NCBI RefSeq assembly: GCF_010093535.1
Contig: NW_022985180.1
Span: forward strand, 131,748-195,747
Origin: Lindgomyces ingoldianus
Lineage: Eukaryota; Ascomycota; Dothideomycetes; Pleosporales; Lindgomycetaceae
DNA length: 64,000 bases
Reading direction: 5' to 3'
Shown: positions 54,593-64,000 of the stretch, piece after piece
Layout of the letters: every line of letters starts with the position of its first letter
Position numbering within the stretch: position 1 is the stretch's first letter
Position numbers and translations under genes: made by a program
The notes under the pieces: model-generated
Database searches by the model: none
Seen by the model: the letters and a program-made list of their open reading frames with translations, nothing else
Told to the model about the DNA's origin: nothing

Positions 54593-57500
54593 AATAATTT
54601 GCATAATGCAGAGGAAATAGAATAGAAGAGTAAGAATACTAAAAAAGCTATTAACTACTTTACTTTTACTGCCTATTTATACTGTGTAACAAGAGAGGAC
54701 ATCTACAGCATTAAACTTAGAGAATATGCTAAGCAGTTTATTCTTAACAACTAATACTATATAGTATACTAAGGTAAACTATAAGACATAGGCGCAGTAA
54801 AGATCTTTACTATTAGTAAGTCTTAACTTAAGGCGTACATATAAGAGAACTTATGTATAGAAATTAATTAGACACCTAGCTAAATAGATATTAGCTTTAA
54901 AGGCTAGACACTAAAAAGATTAATTAGTACTATATAAATCTAGAACCTAATTAGTCTAGTTATATACTACATCTTAGAGACTTTAACACTATTTCTACTA
55001 TTACTAGCAGATGCTAACTAACTTAAAGCATACTTTAACAATGTTCTAAATGTTATTATACATAAAGATAAAACTACTATTCTTATTATATAAAAATAAA
55101 GACACTTTTTTTTTAATATTAGTAAGAAAGAATCTATGTCTTTTTTTACTAAATTAGAACTCTGCTGCCTCTACTACTAATTTAGACACCTCTGCATAGA
55201 GAGACTCTAAAAGATGCTAACTAGCGCTAGCTATAACATTAATGCTGCAGTGCTAGAAGAGATTAAGAAGTTCTGCTACCTCTGCTAATTATATAACTAG
55301 GCCCTATAAAAATTTAAGTTTATAATTAAAAATAACACTTACTTTAACTATAAAGTTATTATTAATGTTATATAAATTAATAATAGGGATGTCTTACATG
55401 TTATTAATGTAAACATATTATTTTAGGCTGCTACATTCCTAAAATCTATGTCTACACAAGATACCTAAGATGCACTATGCAAATGCTAGATTAACACCTA
55501 TTAAAGACCTCTAGACTATATTATGTATAACCTTAGTATAAACTTTACTTTAGAGGATTTTTAAGCTTATGCAAAGATTATAGGAGCTACATATAGGCAG
55601 ATGCTTATAGAAGCATATTAGGCAGTTAAAAAGGTTAAGCGCGCGCATACACCTTTCTAACAAGTGTTTAACATCTTAAAGACTAAGCTAGGTAACTGTA
55701 CAGATAATAAGGCTATTTTATAGATAGCAGTTAAGGCTCTAAACAACATAGCTAGCCTACATAGTCTAGTACCCACGCTGCTAGTTTTTAGGGCATACCT
55801 AAGAATTAACTTAGACTTTTTACTATTACTAAATATTATTACATAAGTAAGTGTAGTATAAAAAGTAATAAAGATACTTTAAAAAAACTATGTAAAAGTA
55901 AACATTAATTATATAATTAACACTTATAATAGCCTTATAACACATAAAGTTCTTAACCTCCCCCTTAGCTTAAAGATTATAGCATAGAGGAAGAAGAAAG
56001 GCTAGACTAGCTTATATAAAATTAAGAGTATTAAAGAGAGAGATGTTATTATTAAAAAGAAAAATAGCCTACTAAAGCTCTAATGTACGCAGGTTAAACT
56101 GTACTATAAAGAAAAGAAAGAAGACAACCTACCTGCAACAGACAACCTAGATAAACTAATTCCTATACAAAGAGATTCTCTAAAAAAGAGAAAGAAAAAA
56201 CAGCTTTATAAAAATGTTATAGAGGTAGAACTAAAGCCTACTATAAACTAAGCCTCTTAGGATAGCAATGCTGCACTAGTGCAAAGGGAAGATATAGATA
56301 CTAGGAGAAGTAAAAAGTAAAGGAAACCTGCATAAAGTCTAGACTAGGTATTTCTAACCTAGAAAAAAAAGGATAATTAGGCCTTATCTATTAAGCTTTA
56401 TACAAATAGTGTAATTACTACACCTAAAAAACTATTTAAGAAATTAGACTATATAAAGATAGACACTCTAATTACTAATAGCACTTTTAAGGTTATAGTG
56501 TATAACTTAATAAGGCATAAAGGTTAGATTTTTAACCTTTGCTTTATATAAAAAGTAAAAGGCAAAACAACCTAACTATATAAGAAATCCTGCCTAGTGT
56601 TTGCTAGCTACTTAGATAAAAAGAAAAGAGAAATTCTTACCTAGTTACTAACTATCTAGAGAATAAGCTAGAGACTACTTCTAGCTATAAAAGCAAGCCT
56701 AAGAGCTATGTATAGAATGCATTTTAAACTATGTAATATTACATAAGTATATATTTAATTAATAGATAAGCTTATGCGCACGCTATACGCAAAGCTACTA
56801 AAGAAGATGCGCTAGAGCTTTCTACTAAATATAATACTCTAGGTTGTACAACCCTTGTATAGAGCTGCTAAATTAGGACTGTATTAGTTTAAGACATACT
56901 ATAACTACTATAAAGAAAAGCTGCGCATGCATATCTCTTTATACAACCCCTACTTCTTAATTACTAATAAAAAAGAGCACACTTTTAGTATTACTAGCTT
57001 ATAAATAGATAACACTTTAAGCATTATAACAAAAAATTTTGTGTAAAGAGAAAAAAAGAAACTATAGAAAGTAAAGTTTTATATAAAGGGTAAGACTATT
57101 TTAGCAGAAAAGTAACTTATTAAGTTTAATAGTAAAAGAATTAAACTTACGCACAATATAGTAGTTTTTACTTAGAAAAAATAAGTAAGCTACTTTTATA
57201 TAATTAACTTAGAGAATAAGGATGCTGCATAATAATATGTTAAGTAATATGCAAAAAAGGTATACATTGCATCTATATGTTAACTAGAGGCAGCATTTAA
57301 CTTCTCTATTACTGCATAAACTATAAACCCTTTATATAACAACATTAACACACTTAACACATAAATTTAATAGTAAATAGATAATAGTAAGTGTAGTCTT
57401 ACTTTCTTACTATTGCAGCTTAATTATATAAAGCTGTTTATTTTTATAGATAGATTATTTACTAATAATAAGAACCTTAGCTTACAGCTAGGATTTTTAA

Positions 57501-57930
57501 TTATATTAAGTAATAAAAACTATACAGAGTAAGGTAACTGCTTTAAAATACTAGGTAACATTATACACTAAAATTCTACTAAGTATAAAAGAGTAACTAG
57601 GAGTGTTCTTGCTAGCAAACTATACAGAATAGTTAAAAGGTTTAATAATGTAATTACTTTTAGTATAACTTTACAGTAAATTATATAAACGCTTAAACTG
57701 CTACTAATTTTAGTAGTAATTTACACAGATTTAAGGTCTTTATATAATTACCTTGTTAAGCTAGGCACTACTAGTAAAAAGTAACTTATAATTAACATTA
57801 TGTCACTCTGTAAATTATACAAGAAAAGGGAAATTGCTAAGATAAGGTAGATTAATAGTAAAGACAACTTAGTAAATGCATATACAAAGAAAACACTAAA
57901 CTAGGCTTTTTAATTATTAGTCCTAACTAA
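54593..57930 (+). pseudogene. Copia protease, integrase, reverse transcriptase and RNase H remnants
   Basis: Reading the plus strand and ignoring stops, the protease site appears as DIGAVK near 54785 (from DTGA). The pre-integrase zinc segment lies near 55180-55290 (EEIKKFCYLC), and the integrase core spans about 55300-55650 (YINNRDVLHVINVN, DYIMYNL, TYRQMLIEAYQAV). RNase H is the clearest: SVLASKLYRIVKRFN, YTDLRSLYNYLVKLGTTSKK and NLVNAYTKKTLN near 57600-57900. Stops fall at positions expected to be Gln or Trp codons. The reverse transcriptase must lie near 56.4-57.4 kb but I could not read it motif by motif. Order protease-integrase-RT-RNase H is Copia, not Gypsy. Confidence 0.85.
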
Positions 57931-58525
57931 CTGCCTCTCTGTCTAGATAGAAGCATCTGTGGACCGGCTAGATCCTGTGCGCAAAGATGCCTTAGACTAA
58001 CTAGACTAACAACGCCTTTGTATAAGGCCTATTTCCCTTTGTTTTGTTTTTTTTTTGTATTGTACGCACTTATCTTTCTTATTATAAGGATCTGTTACTG
58101 CCAGCACTGTACAAAAAGAGAAAAGAGCCAGGGAATTGTACAATAGGGCTTAGAAAGTAAAGGATAAAGAAGAGAAGGTAAAGGAGGAGGGGAGACCTTA
58201 TTATATACACCTCCCTACGCACCTGCCTACGCAAAGATCCTACACTATTCTAGCACAAAACCCTGCATAAAACAGTTTGTACACTGCTAAATCACTTACA
58301 AGGCAAGCGCATAAAGGCTAGACAATAATAGCCTAAAACACTTTACACTATTTATAGAGCTATCTACATAGCGCAACTAGCCTATCTTAACATACAGCAT
58401 TACTAAGGCAAGTCCTAACAAATAGGGTGGAGTAAAGGCAGAATATAATTAGATAGACCTACACAGACAGAAGGGAGGTAACGCGTACAGAAGGCAACTC
58501 TTTAGACAAAAAGAAAAGTTGCTAG

Positions 58526-58805
58526 TGTCTGTACACAGCAGCAGCATTATAGTCTAGATACAAGCAATCGCGCATAAGCAGGACCACGTATCTCTGTCAC
58601 ATAATGCTTGTGCGCAAACCTCTGTGCGCAAACATCTAGATATCCCCCTTTTCCTCTGTACAGAGGAAAAGCAAGAGTAATAGAACTAGAAACATGTTGC
58701 CCTCACCTTACCTACCTTGTACGCTGTGCACACTGTACACCACTCTTACTCTTGCTACTTAAGTGCTCATACCATAAGCAGCTAGCTGTCAGAGCCCATT
58801 CAACA
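58526..58805 (+). repeat. Right LTR of the Copia element
   Basis: 280 bp, TGTCTGTACACAGC to CATTCAACA. More A-rich than the left copy at its outer-facing start and less mutated at its end. A purine run (58508-58518) lies shortly before it. Confidence 0.95.
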
Positions 58806-58810
58806 GCACT
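58806..58810. repeat. Target site duplication GCACT (right copy)
   Basis: Matches 49400-49404 exactly. Confidence 0.95.
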
Positions 58811-59477
58811 ACAATATTTATTTCTCCAACTCGCAGTGTTCTTATCATATCCAGACAGACGAGTTTCGTATCCATTCCCACAGTTAGCGGATCACCATAT
58901 GGACCGATCTATCTCGGCGGGTTATTGTTATAATCGGAGACCTGCATCCATCGCAACAGATAATCACTAGTAATAGTGAAGTTGCAGTAATTTCTGGGAC
59001 TATTATCTCACTAGTACAAACGACTACACTCAGCCCATCCATCCAAAATATCAATGGTCTATCATTCACAATTCTCCCTAACGGCAGCACCCGAATTGGA
59101 TACGCCCAAATCCTTTACCCCGGCGACCCGACAACAAATTTCAACCGCCACACAATATCCCTAAGTCCAGATGGCGCCGATGGTCTAAGATATTCCATCG
59201 AACTCCAAGTATCAGCCTCAACAACCACCGGGAAGCTACTCATCATTGGGCCAGACGGAACCACATCCACTCTCCAGCTTTCCTTTCCAACGCCAACACC
59301 TACCGGCTCCGTTGGCCGGGGCACCTCATCGCTGAAAACGTGCATGTGGAAAGTACGGTAGTGGAGAAGAGACGGTTGGGGACGGCAAGCTCAGCAAGTT
59401 CGAGTGAGTCAGCAGAGGATACGGACACGATTACCATGCTTCCAATCATGGGTGTTGAAATGCGAGACGAAATCTAG
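58811..59477 (+). pseudogene. 3' part of the host gene split by the Copia element
   Basis: Continues the left part in the same frame (TIFISPTRSVLIISRQTSF, then PTVSGSPYGPIYLGG). A frameshift near 58920 follows, after which another frame reads GDLHPSQQIITSNSEVAVISG, SPSIQNINGLSFTIL, GYAQILYPGDPTTNFNR and LSPDGADGLRYSIELQ, then stops at 59360. A later stretch reads ESAEDTDTITMLPIMGVEM before a stop at 59477. VISGT occurs in both parts, marking a repeated module of roughly 60 residues. The gene was disabled by the insertion, by the frameshift, or both. Confidence 0.72.
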
Positions 59478-60140
59478 GGAAGGGGGAGTTAGGATGTCTA
59501 GGAGTCTAGGCTTTGTGGAATTAAGTAGGGTTGGTTAGCTTGGAAAATGTGAGAGAGATGGAGGCTTGGAGATTTTATCAACCCAACAGAAGGTCTCGGG
59601 GTATTTCACTTCTGCTAAGGTCGACGAAAGAAGGATCCTTCTAGAAACGAGAATAAGACGCCGACGGGGCGGGGTTGGAGGAGCAAATACCTTTTATATA
59701 TTGGCACCTCCTACAAACCGTCAATATGGCGGATATGATATGTTACCTGTTCCTAGAAGTTGCTCATCACCTACAGCAAAAACCACCTCAACAGCTTGCT
59801 ATTGTTTACAGAACTAGACCCAACGTTGGAGCTGTTCGTCAATCACTGGGGGACAACGGATGCGGTCACTTCTCCTATCTGCTAGAACGCATTTACGCAT
59901 CCTCGAGTTGATGATAATGCTTTAATTGATGAAGGAGAGCCGACTCGACAGGTTCGTGCCCCCAAACGATTCCACGTTCTCGACTTCCCAGCTTCTGAGG
60001 TTCGAACGACCCTTAGAGACCAAAGCATGCACAACACGTAATCTGGCCAGGGCACATATTTAGGGATAGTGCAACCTTGTATTAAAGGTTCAATCTTATC
60101 ATGTTTATACCCCTTTGGCCACCCCCTCGCGATCCTCTAT
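59478..60140. other. Intergenic region after the split gene
   Basis: Ordinary composition. The short frames carry no domain. No gene seen. Confidence 0.45.
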
Positions 60141-60791
60141 CTATTTACACGCACTCTCTGCCATCACTAAATTCATTTCATTCAACTTCGTACTATCCAT
60201 AACCATCTTTGCCAAGCCTTCCAAAGTCCTCATCTCCCCCTCTCCCGTTCCTTTCAGCGCCTTCACCATGTCCATTTCCTGGGTCTGCGACGCAGCTAAT
60301 TGGTCCAAGCCCGCGCGAGCCGGGCTGTTGAGCTCAGCTGCCAGTTTCTGGTTCCCTTCGCGCAGAGTGATTCCGTTTTGCTGGATCGCTACGACGGCTT
60401 GTTGCTCAAGGCCGAAGTTCGAGGTTGTGTTGCCAGGAGGCGCACGCGAAGTGCCGTTGGCGGCGAAGGTGGAGAGTTTTTGGAGGGTTTGGATTCTGGG
60501 ACCCGCATCCATGTTAGTGTGCGCGCGAACTCATGAAAACCAAGGCCCCAATTCTTCTTAAAGTTTGGAACCTCGTGTTGGAACGTAGGAAATGGAGGGA
60601 ACGGAAAGGCACACCCACCCCTTGAGTTCCATGTCCTGGACATTAAGATGGGCTTGAATTCCCCCCACTAATTGCGCTGTCCTCTTTGCATCGCATTTTC
60701 CGTTGCTTGTACTATTAGCTGCATTGTTTTCTTGAGGTGCTGGCAATGCAGCTGCGATGCCCGCAACAAGGAGGACGATGAAAAACTTCAT
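60141..60791 (-). CDS. Small secreted protein, Gln/Leu-rich helical
   Basis: Two exons, 60791-60619 and 60495-60141, give 175 residues. The signal peptide is clear: MKFFIVLLVAGIAAALPAP, with cleavage expected after ALPA. The mature protein begins with an Asn/Ser-rich stretch, has two or three cysteines (GKCDAK, terminal SACK) and is otherwise made of amphipathic heptad-like segments (LEQQAVVAIQQNGITL, LDQLAASQTQEMDMV, MRTLEGLAKMVMDSTKL). The 123-bp intron joins MELKG to IQTLQKL. I recognise no family; secretion and a helical fold are inferred from sequence. Confidence 0.78.
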
Positions 60792-61896
60792 AATGACTTC
60801 CTATTTCTGACACGGCTCGAATCGATCAACAAAAGCCGTACTGTATAGAACGAACCGAAAAGAAATATTTACAAGAATTAAGAAAGCAAGAGCACAGCTC
60901 TGCCTTGAAGCTCTCACGGAGAGAAAGATAAATGATAAATTATAAATGATAGTAGTTTAGCTCCCCAGTCCAGACTCCAGCGCACTCAAATGCTCCTATA
61001 TCCCACCTTTCATCCGTGTGCCTCCCGGAACCGAAAAAATGCATTTACGGCAACTCCATTCAGCGAGCGTTTGCGTGGTATCTCCTTGCAAATTCTGCGG
61101 CCAAACGAATGCTGGTTGCGGGAGCGTGCCATGTTGATCTCAAGATGTGTAAACAGAGATTTCCGAACACTGGGGTTGGTGAGGTCTGCGTTTCGGCGTT
61201 TTGGAGTTTTTCGCCGGAAACGTCTATGAAACGGGAGTTGGGTGTGATGCGTTAGCCTGGTTGCGGCTCTGTTGTTTCCGGAAAGATGGTCTGAGGAGAG
61301 TAGGTTAGTTCGGATTTCAAATGAGTTTCTTATGAGGCTAGGAGGCATGTGGTGCAGTGTGTCAAGCGTGGAAACGGGTAGGTTGAATAGTGCCGATGAA
61401 GTGAGTAAGATTTTTGCAGAAGAGATATTATGGTCCTAGAGCATTAGTGAAGAATGGTTTATAATGTCGAATTTGTATCTATCGAGATTAAAGCAGGTTT
61501 TGGTAGAAGGCCTTGCCTTAACAGAAAAAGTGTTGCATTCCCCACGATGCACTGTTTAAAAAGGATCGCTTGGAGTGAACACCCTAACCAGGAATGTCAA
61601 AGCCTATGGTAGAGCTCACATCAAGGGTTCTTTCGGAAACCTACATCGTGCTTCAGGGCTTTGGGAGAAGGTATGTAAAGAAAGCATTCCATGTTACTGC
61701 CACCCTAGACCGCATAGCTTTCACGAAATACTCACCTTCAAGACCAAGTATGAGAAAGCAGGTCAAAGAAGACCCACGCTCGGTCAGAGCTGATTACCTC
61801 CTTGCAGATGTCCTGTTCCTTGCGCCAATAGCTTGAAGTGCAATGCTCTACAGTGAGAACTCGGAACCCAAAAGGGCGTAAAGGTAAAGCAATCCA
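60792..61896. other. Intergenic region before the MFS gene 3' end
   Basis: 1.1 kb, upstream of the secreted protein and downstream of the transporter. Short unconvincing frames on both strands. No gene seen. Confidence 0.45.
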
Positions 61897-63559
61897 CTAC
61901 AACACCATCCTAAAACTCGGATCTCGATCATCCCCCGAGCCCTCAAACTGCGCATACTTCCCATTATCCTTATCCCGATTCATCTTCTTACACCACGTCA
62001 CATTCGCCAGAATCCTATGCATACTTGTCAGCAACAAATTCTCCCTCAACCAAACAGGAAAGACATCTAAGACTCACAGGACCCACGCCGCGCACAAAAG
62101 TCCCAGGATTATGGTATGACTCTTATGAAACTGGGGCGCTTGCTTTTTCGGATATATAAAACTTGCCACGAAGCCTCCAGAATTCGCGATGGCCAGTTGT
62201 AGCGCGCTTGTTGTGGCGCGTTTGTAGTGGCCGGCGCTGTTGTTGCTGTTCCAGGACAAGACTGGCGGAACGCTAGCGTACATGCCCGTTGCCATCATGA
62301 ATGTCATCCCGTATTGCACTCTTGGGTTGCGGCTTACAGAAATAACGGCGTATCCGACGATGGCAATGGGGAGAGTGAAGAGCATGAGGACGCCTCGGAG
62401 AGCGAGGCGATCTGACAGGACGGCTATGAAGACTGTGAAGACGGCTGCCACGGCGTAGGGAATGACGGTCCAAAGTTGTGCTTGGTTGGGGTCGTGCGCG
62501 AATTTGAGGTTGTTGATGATGGTTGGTAGGAAGAGGCCGAAGGAGTAGATACCGGATAGGATGGCGAAGTAGGCGGTGGCGGAGAGCCAGACTTGCACGT
62601 TGAAGACTCCGCGGCGGACTTCGGACCACGTGAACTTTTCGAGGATAGCGGCTTCCTCGAGTCTGTAGCGCGCGTGGGCCTTTTCATCGTGGTTGAAGAA
62701 CCGTGCGGTTTCAATGGAGTTCGGGAGGGCGAAGAAGCTGAGAACTCCGCACGCGACTGTAATTAGCCCCTCGATGATGAAGATCCATCTCCATCCATCC
62801 AAGCCTCCTGCGTGTCCAATCGCGGAAAGACCTCTTGCTAGCAGGCCTCCGAAAGCACCAGATAAAGAAGCGGCAGTGTAGAAGATACCGATTCTCAGGG
62901 CCAGCTCCGTACGCTTGTAGAAGTGGGAGAGATAGAGAACCTAGTAAGGTATGAGAAGTATCGTCACTTGGGGAAAGATTGTGCTGTTACCATTCCTGGC
63001 AAGAGACCACCTTCTGCCATGCCTAGAAGTGCTCTCACCGTCACGAACGACCCGAAGTTTCGAACAAAGCCAAGGCACATGGTGAGGATCCCCCACAATA
63101 CTGTCAAGAGAGGAAGCCAGACCTTTGGCGACATCTTCTTCAAGACAAGATTGCTCGGGAGTTCGCTTTGAGGGTAGAGTTAGATGATAAGCTCTCTCCA
63201 ACCCAGCAGCCATCTTACATACCTGGCGATGTACGTTGCATAGAAGACGCACAGACCGATAGCATATTGATGATCATTGATGTGAATTGAAGCCTGGAGC
63301 CCCAAAATCTTTGCATTCCCAACATTCGTTCGGTCGATGAATGAGCATAGAAAGAGCAATGCGAGAATGGGCAAGATTCTATCGATGGTCAGAAAGGAAA
63401 AGAAGGCGCTCAGCAGAACAGGGTGCACCTGATGTCCATTTTCCACAGAACCTGGCGCGTCAACTGAGATCCGTGTGCGACCACACCCGCTACCTCCTCG
63501 TCCAGCGGCCCATTTCGCTCAATCTTCTCGTCGGCCATGGCTTTGGGAGAATAACTCAT
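61897..63559 (-). CDS. MFS transporter, anion:cation symporter (Dal5-like) family
   Basis: Five exons: 63559-63429, 63378-63223, 63165-62991, 62940-62078 and 62023-61897, giving 483 residues. Introns are 50-57 bp. The family signature is SFIDRTNVGNAKILGL after helix 1, then YATYIASELPSNLVLKK, ALLGMAEGGLLPGMVLYLSHFYKR and GGLDGWRWIFIIEGLITV. About twelve helices are seen. The C-terminal exon carries WCKKMNRDKDNGKYAQFEG, typical of these permeases. They take up allantoate, nicotinate, pantothenate, biotin and related acids; the substrate here cannot be assigned. Start chosen at MSYSPKAMADEK; the Met eight codons on is an alternative. Confidence 0.92.
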
Positions 63560-64000
63560 GATGATCTGTTGCACTCGTCCACAGTCTAAAGATAAGGAAG
63601 TGGGGAATGTCGGGAAGTGCAAACAAGGAAGAGGAGATGGGGTAGTACGACCGGCCAGGCCTTTTTTTAATATATTGAGTCCAGAAGCGACTTGGGACGA
63701 AAGGGTGGCTGGCGAATACCCCGTGGGGAACACAAGCTGCGAGTCTTCCAGGATCAGCACCCATGGGCGGCGACCACTTGATGCTCCCGTGTCAGCGGCG
63801 GCGTTGATCTCCCCGGCATGGAGCCAGATCTGTCACCGAAAATGCCAGCCACGATTTCCAACTTGGCAACATTTCTAACTTTTTTTCCCCGAACGTCTTC
63901 TTGTTGCTCTATAAGTCATGGAGGAGGAATTGAAGTCTTGGAAGAGAGGGACCATAGAATATCGTGACAAGCATGTCTAAGCTTTTTGGGGCGTTAGAGG
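63560..64000. promoter_or_regulatory. Upstream region of the MFS gene to the window edge
   Basis: No gene seen. It must include the transporter promoter; no motif can be assigned safely. Confidence 0.4.

Larger units (their letters stand above)
49405..58805 (+). mobile_element. RIP-degraded Ty1/Copia LTR retrotransposon carrying a nested element
   Basis: 9.4 kb between two 280-bp LTRs (TG..CA ends) with a 5-bp duplication of GCACT. Removing the 2.7-kb nested element and its extra AAAAG leaves about 6.7 kb, a usual Copia length. The interior is extremely AT-rich with stops where Gln or Trp is expected, as RIP causes. Decayed domains read on the plus strand in Copia order: Gag zinc knuckle, protease, integrase, then RNase H at the end. 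LTR differences seen are all transitions. The element cannot encode its proteins now. Confidence 0.95.

Noticed and set aside
58608..58970. 120-codon plus-strand frame with hydrophobic leucine run
   Set aside because: It begins within the right LTR and continues by chance into the split host gene.

Overview
The window is nuclear DNA of a filamentous ascomycete (Pezizomycotina). The evidence is short GT..AG introns of about 45-70 bp, a CPS1/DIP2-type double adenylation protein, a Zn2Cys6/Fungal_trans regulator, small secreted proteins, and a Copia retrotransposon degraded by C-to-T and G-to-A changes as expected of repeat-induced point mutation (RIP). A leotiomycete would fit, but I cannot prove the class from sequence alone. 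All exon structures were derived by hand from reading frame, splice sites and family conservation; each model given sums to an exact multiple of three.

Layout. 0-7 kb: a small secreted protein, a signal-peptide cytochrome b561 membrane protein and a SAC-domain phosphoinositide phosphatase with an hSac2 domain, all on +. 7.5-15.2 kb: three genes on -, namely alpha-isopropylmalate synthase, an LCHN/DENN-like protein and glutamate decarboxylase (10 exons including a 9-nt microexon). 15.2-24.1 kb: two long gene-free stretches around a Zn2Cys6 transcription factor. 24.1-29.3 kb: adenine deaminase, a convergent DUF1989 (urea-carboxylase-associated type) protein, a truncated short-chain dehydrogenase and a two-to-three-helix membrane protein whose 3' end overlaps it. 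30.5-35.2 kb: mitochondrial phosphatidylserine decarboxylase divergent from an ERAD-type ubiquitin-like membrane protein. 36.9-48.1 kb: ferric reductase and CPS1 on -, then a peroxisomal acyl-CoA thioesterase divergent from CPS1.

48.9-59.5 kb is a nested transposon locus. A 9.4-kb Copia element with 280-bp LTRs and target duplication GCACT has split a host gene for a repetitive Ser/Thr-rich protein. Inside it sits a younger, little-mutated 2.7-kb non-autonomous LTR element with 175-bp LTRs and target duplication AAAAG. 60-63.6 kb: a second small secreted protein and a Dal5-like MFS anion transporter.

Functional threads. Nitrogen and purine use: adenine deaminase, DUF1989, glutamate decarboxylase, MFS transporter. 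Lipids: SAC phosphatase, PS decarboxylase, CPS1, thioesterase with two CCTCGG fatty-acid motifs upstream. Iron and redox: cytochrome b561 and ferric reductase. I found no CRISPR, no rRNA and no convincing tRNA. The most unusual items are the nested-element locus, the splice-dependent peroxisomal signal, the microexon, and the dehydrogenase remnant running antisense through its neighbour.
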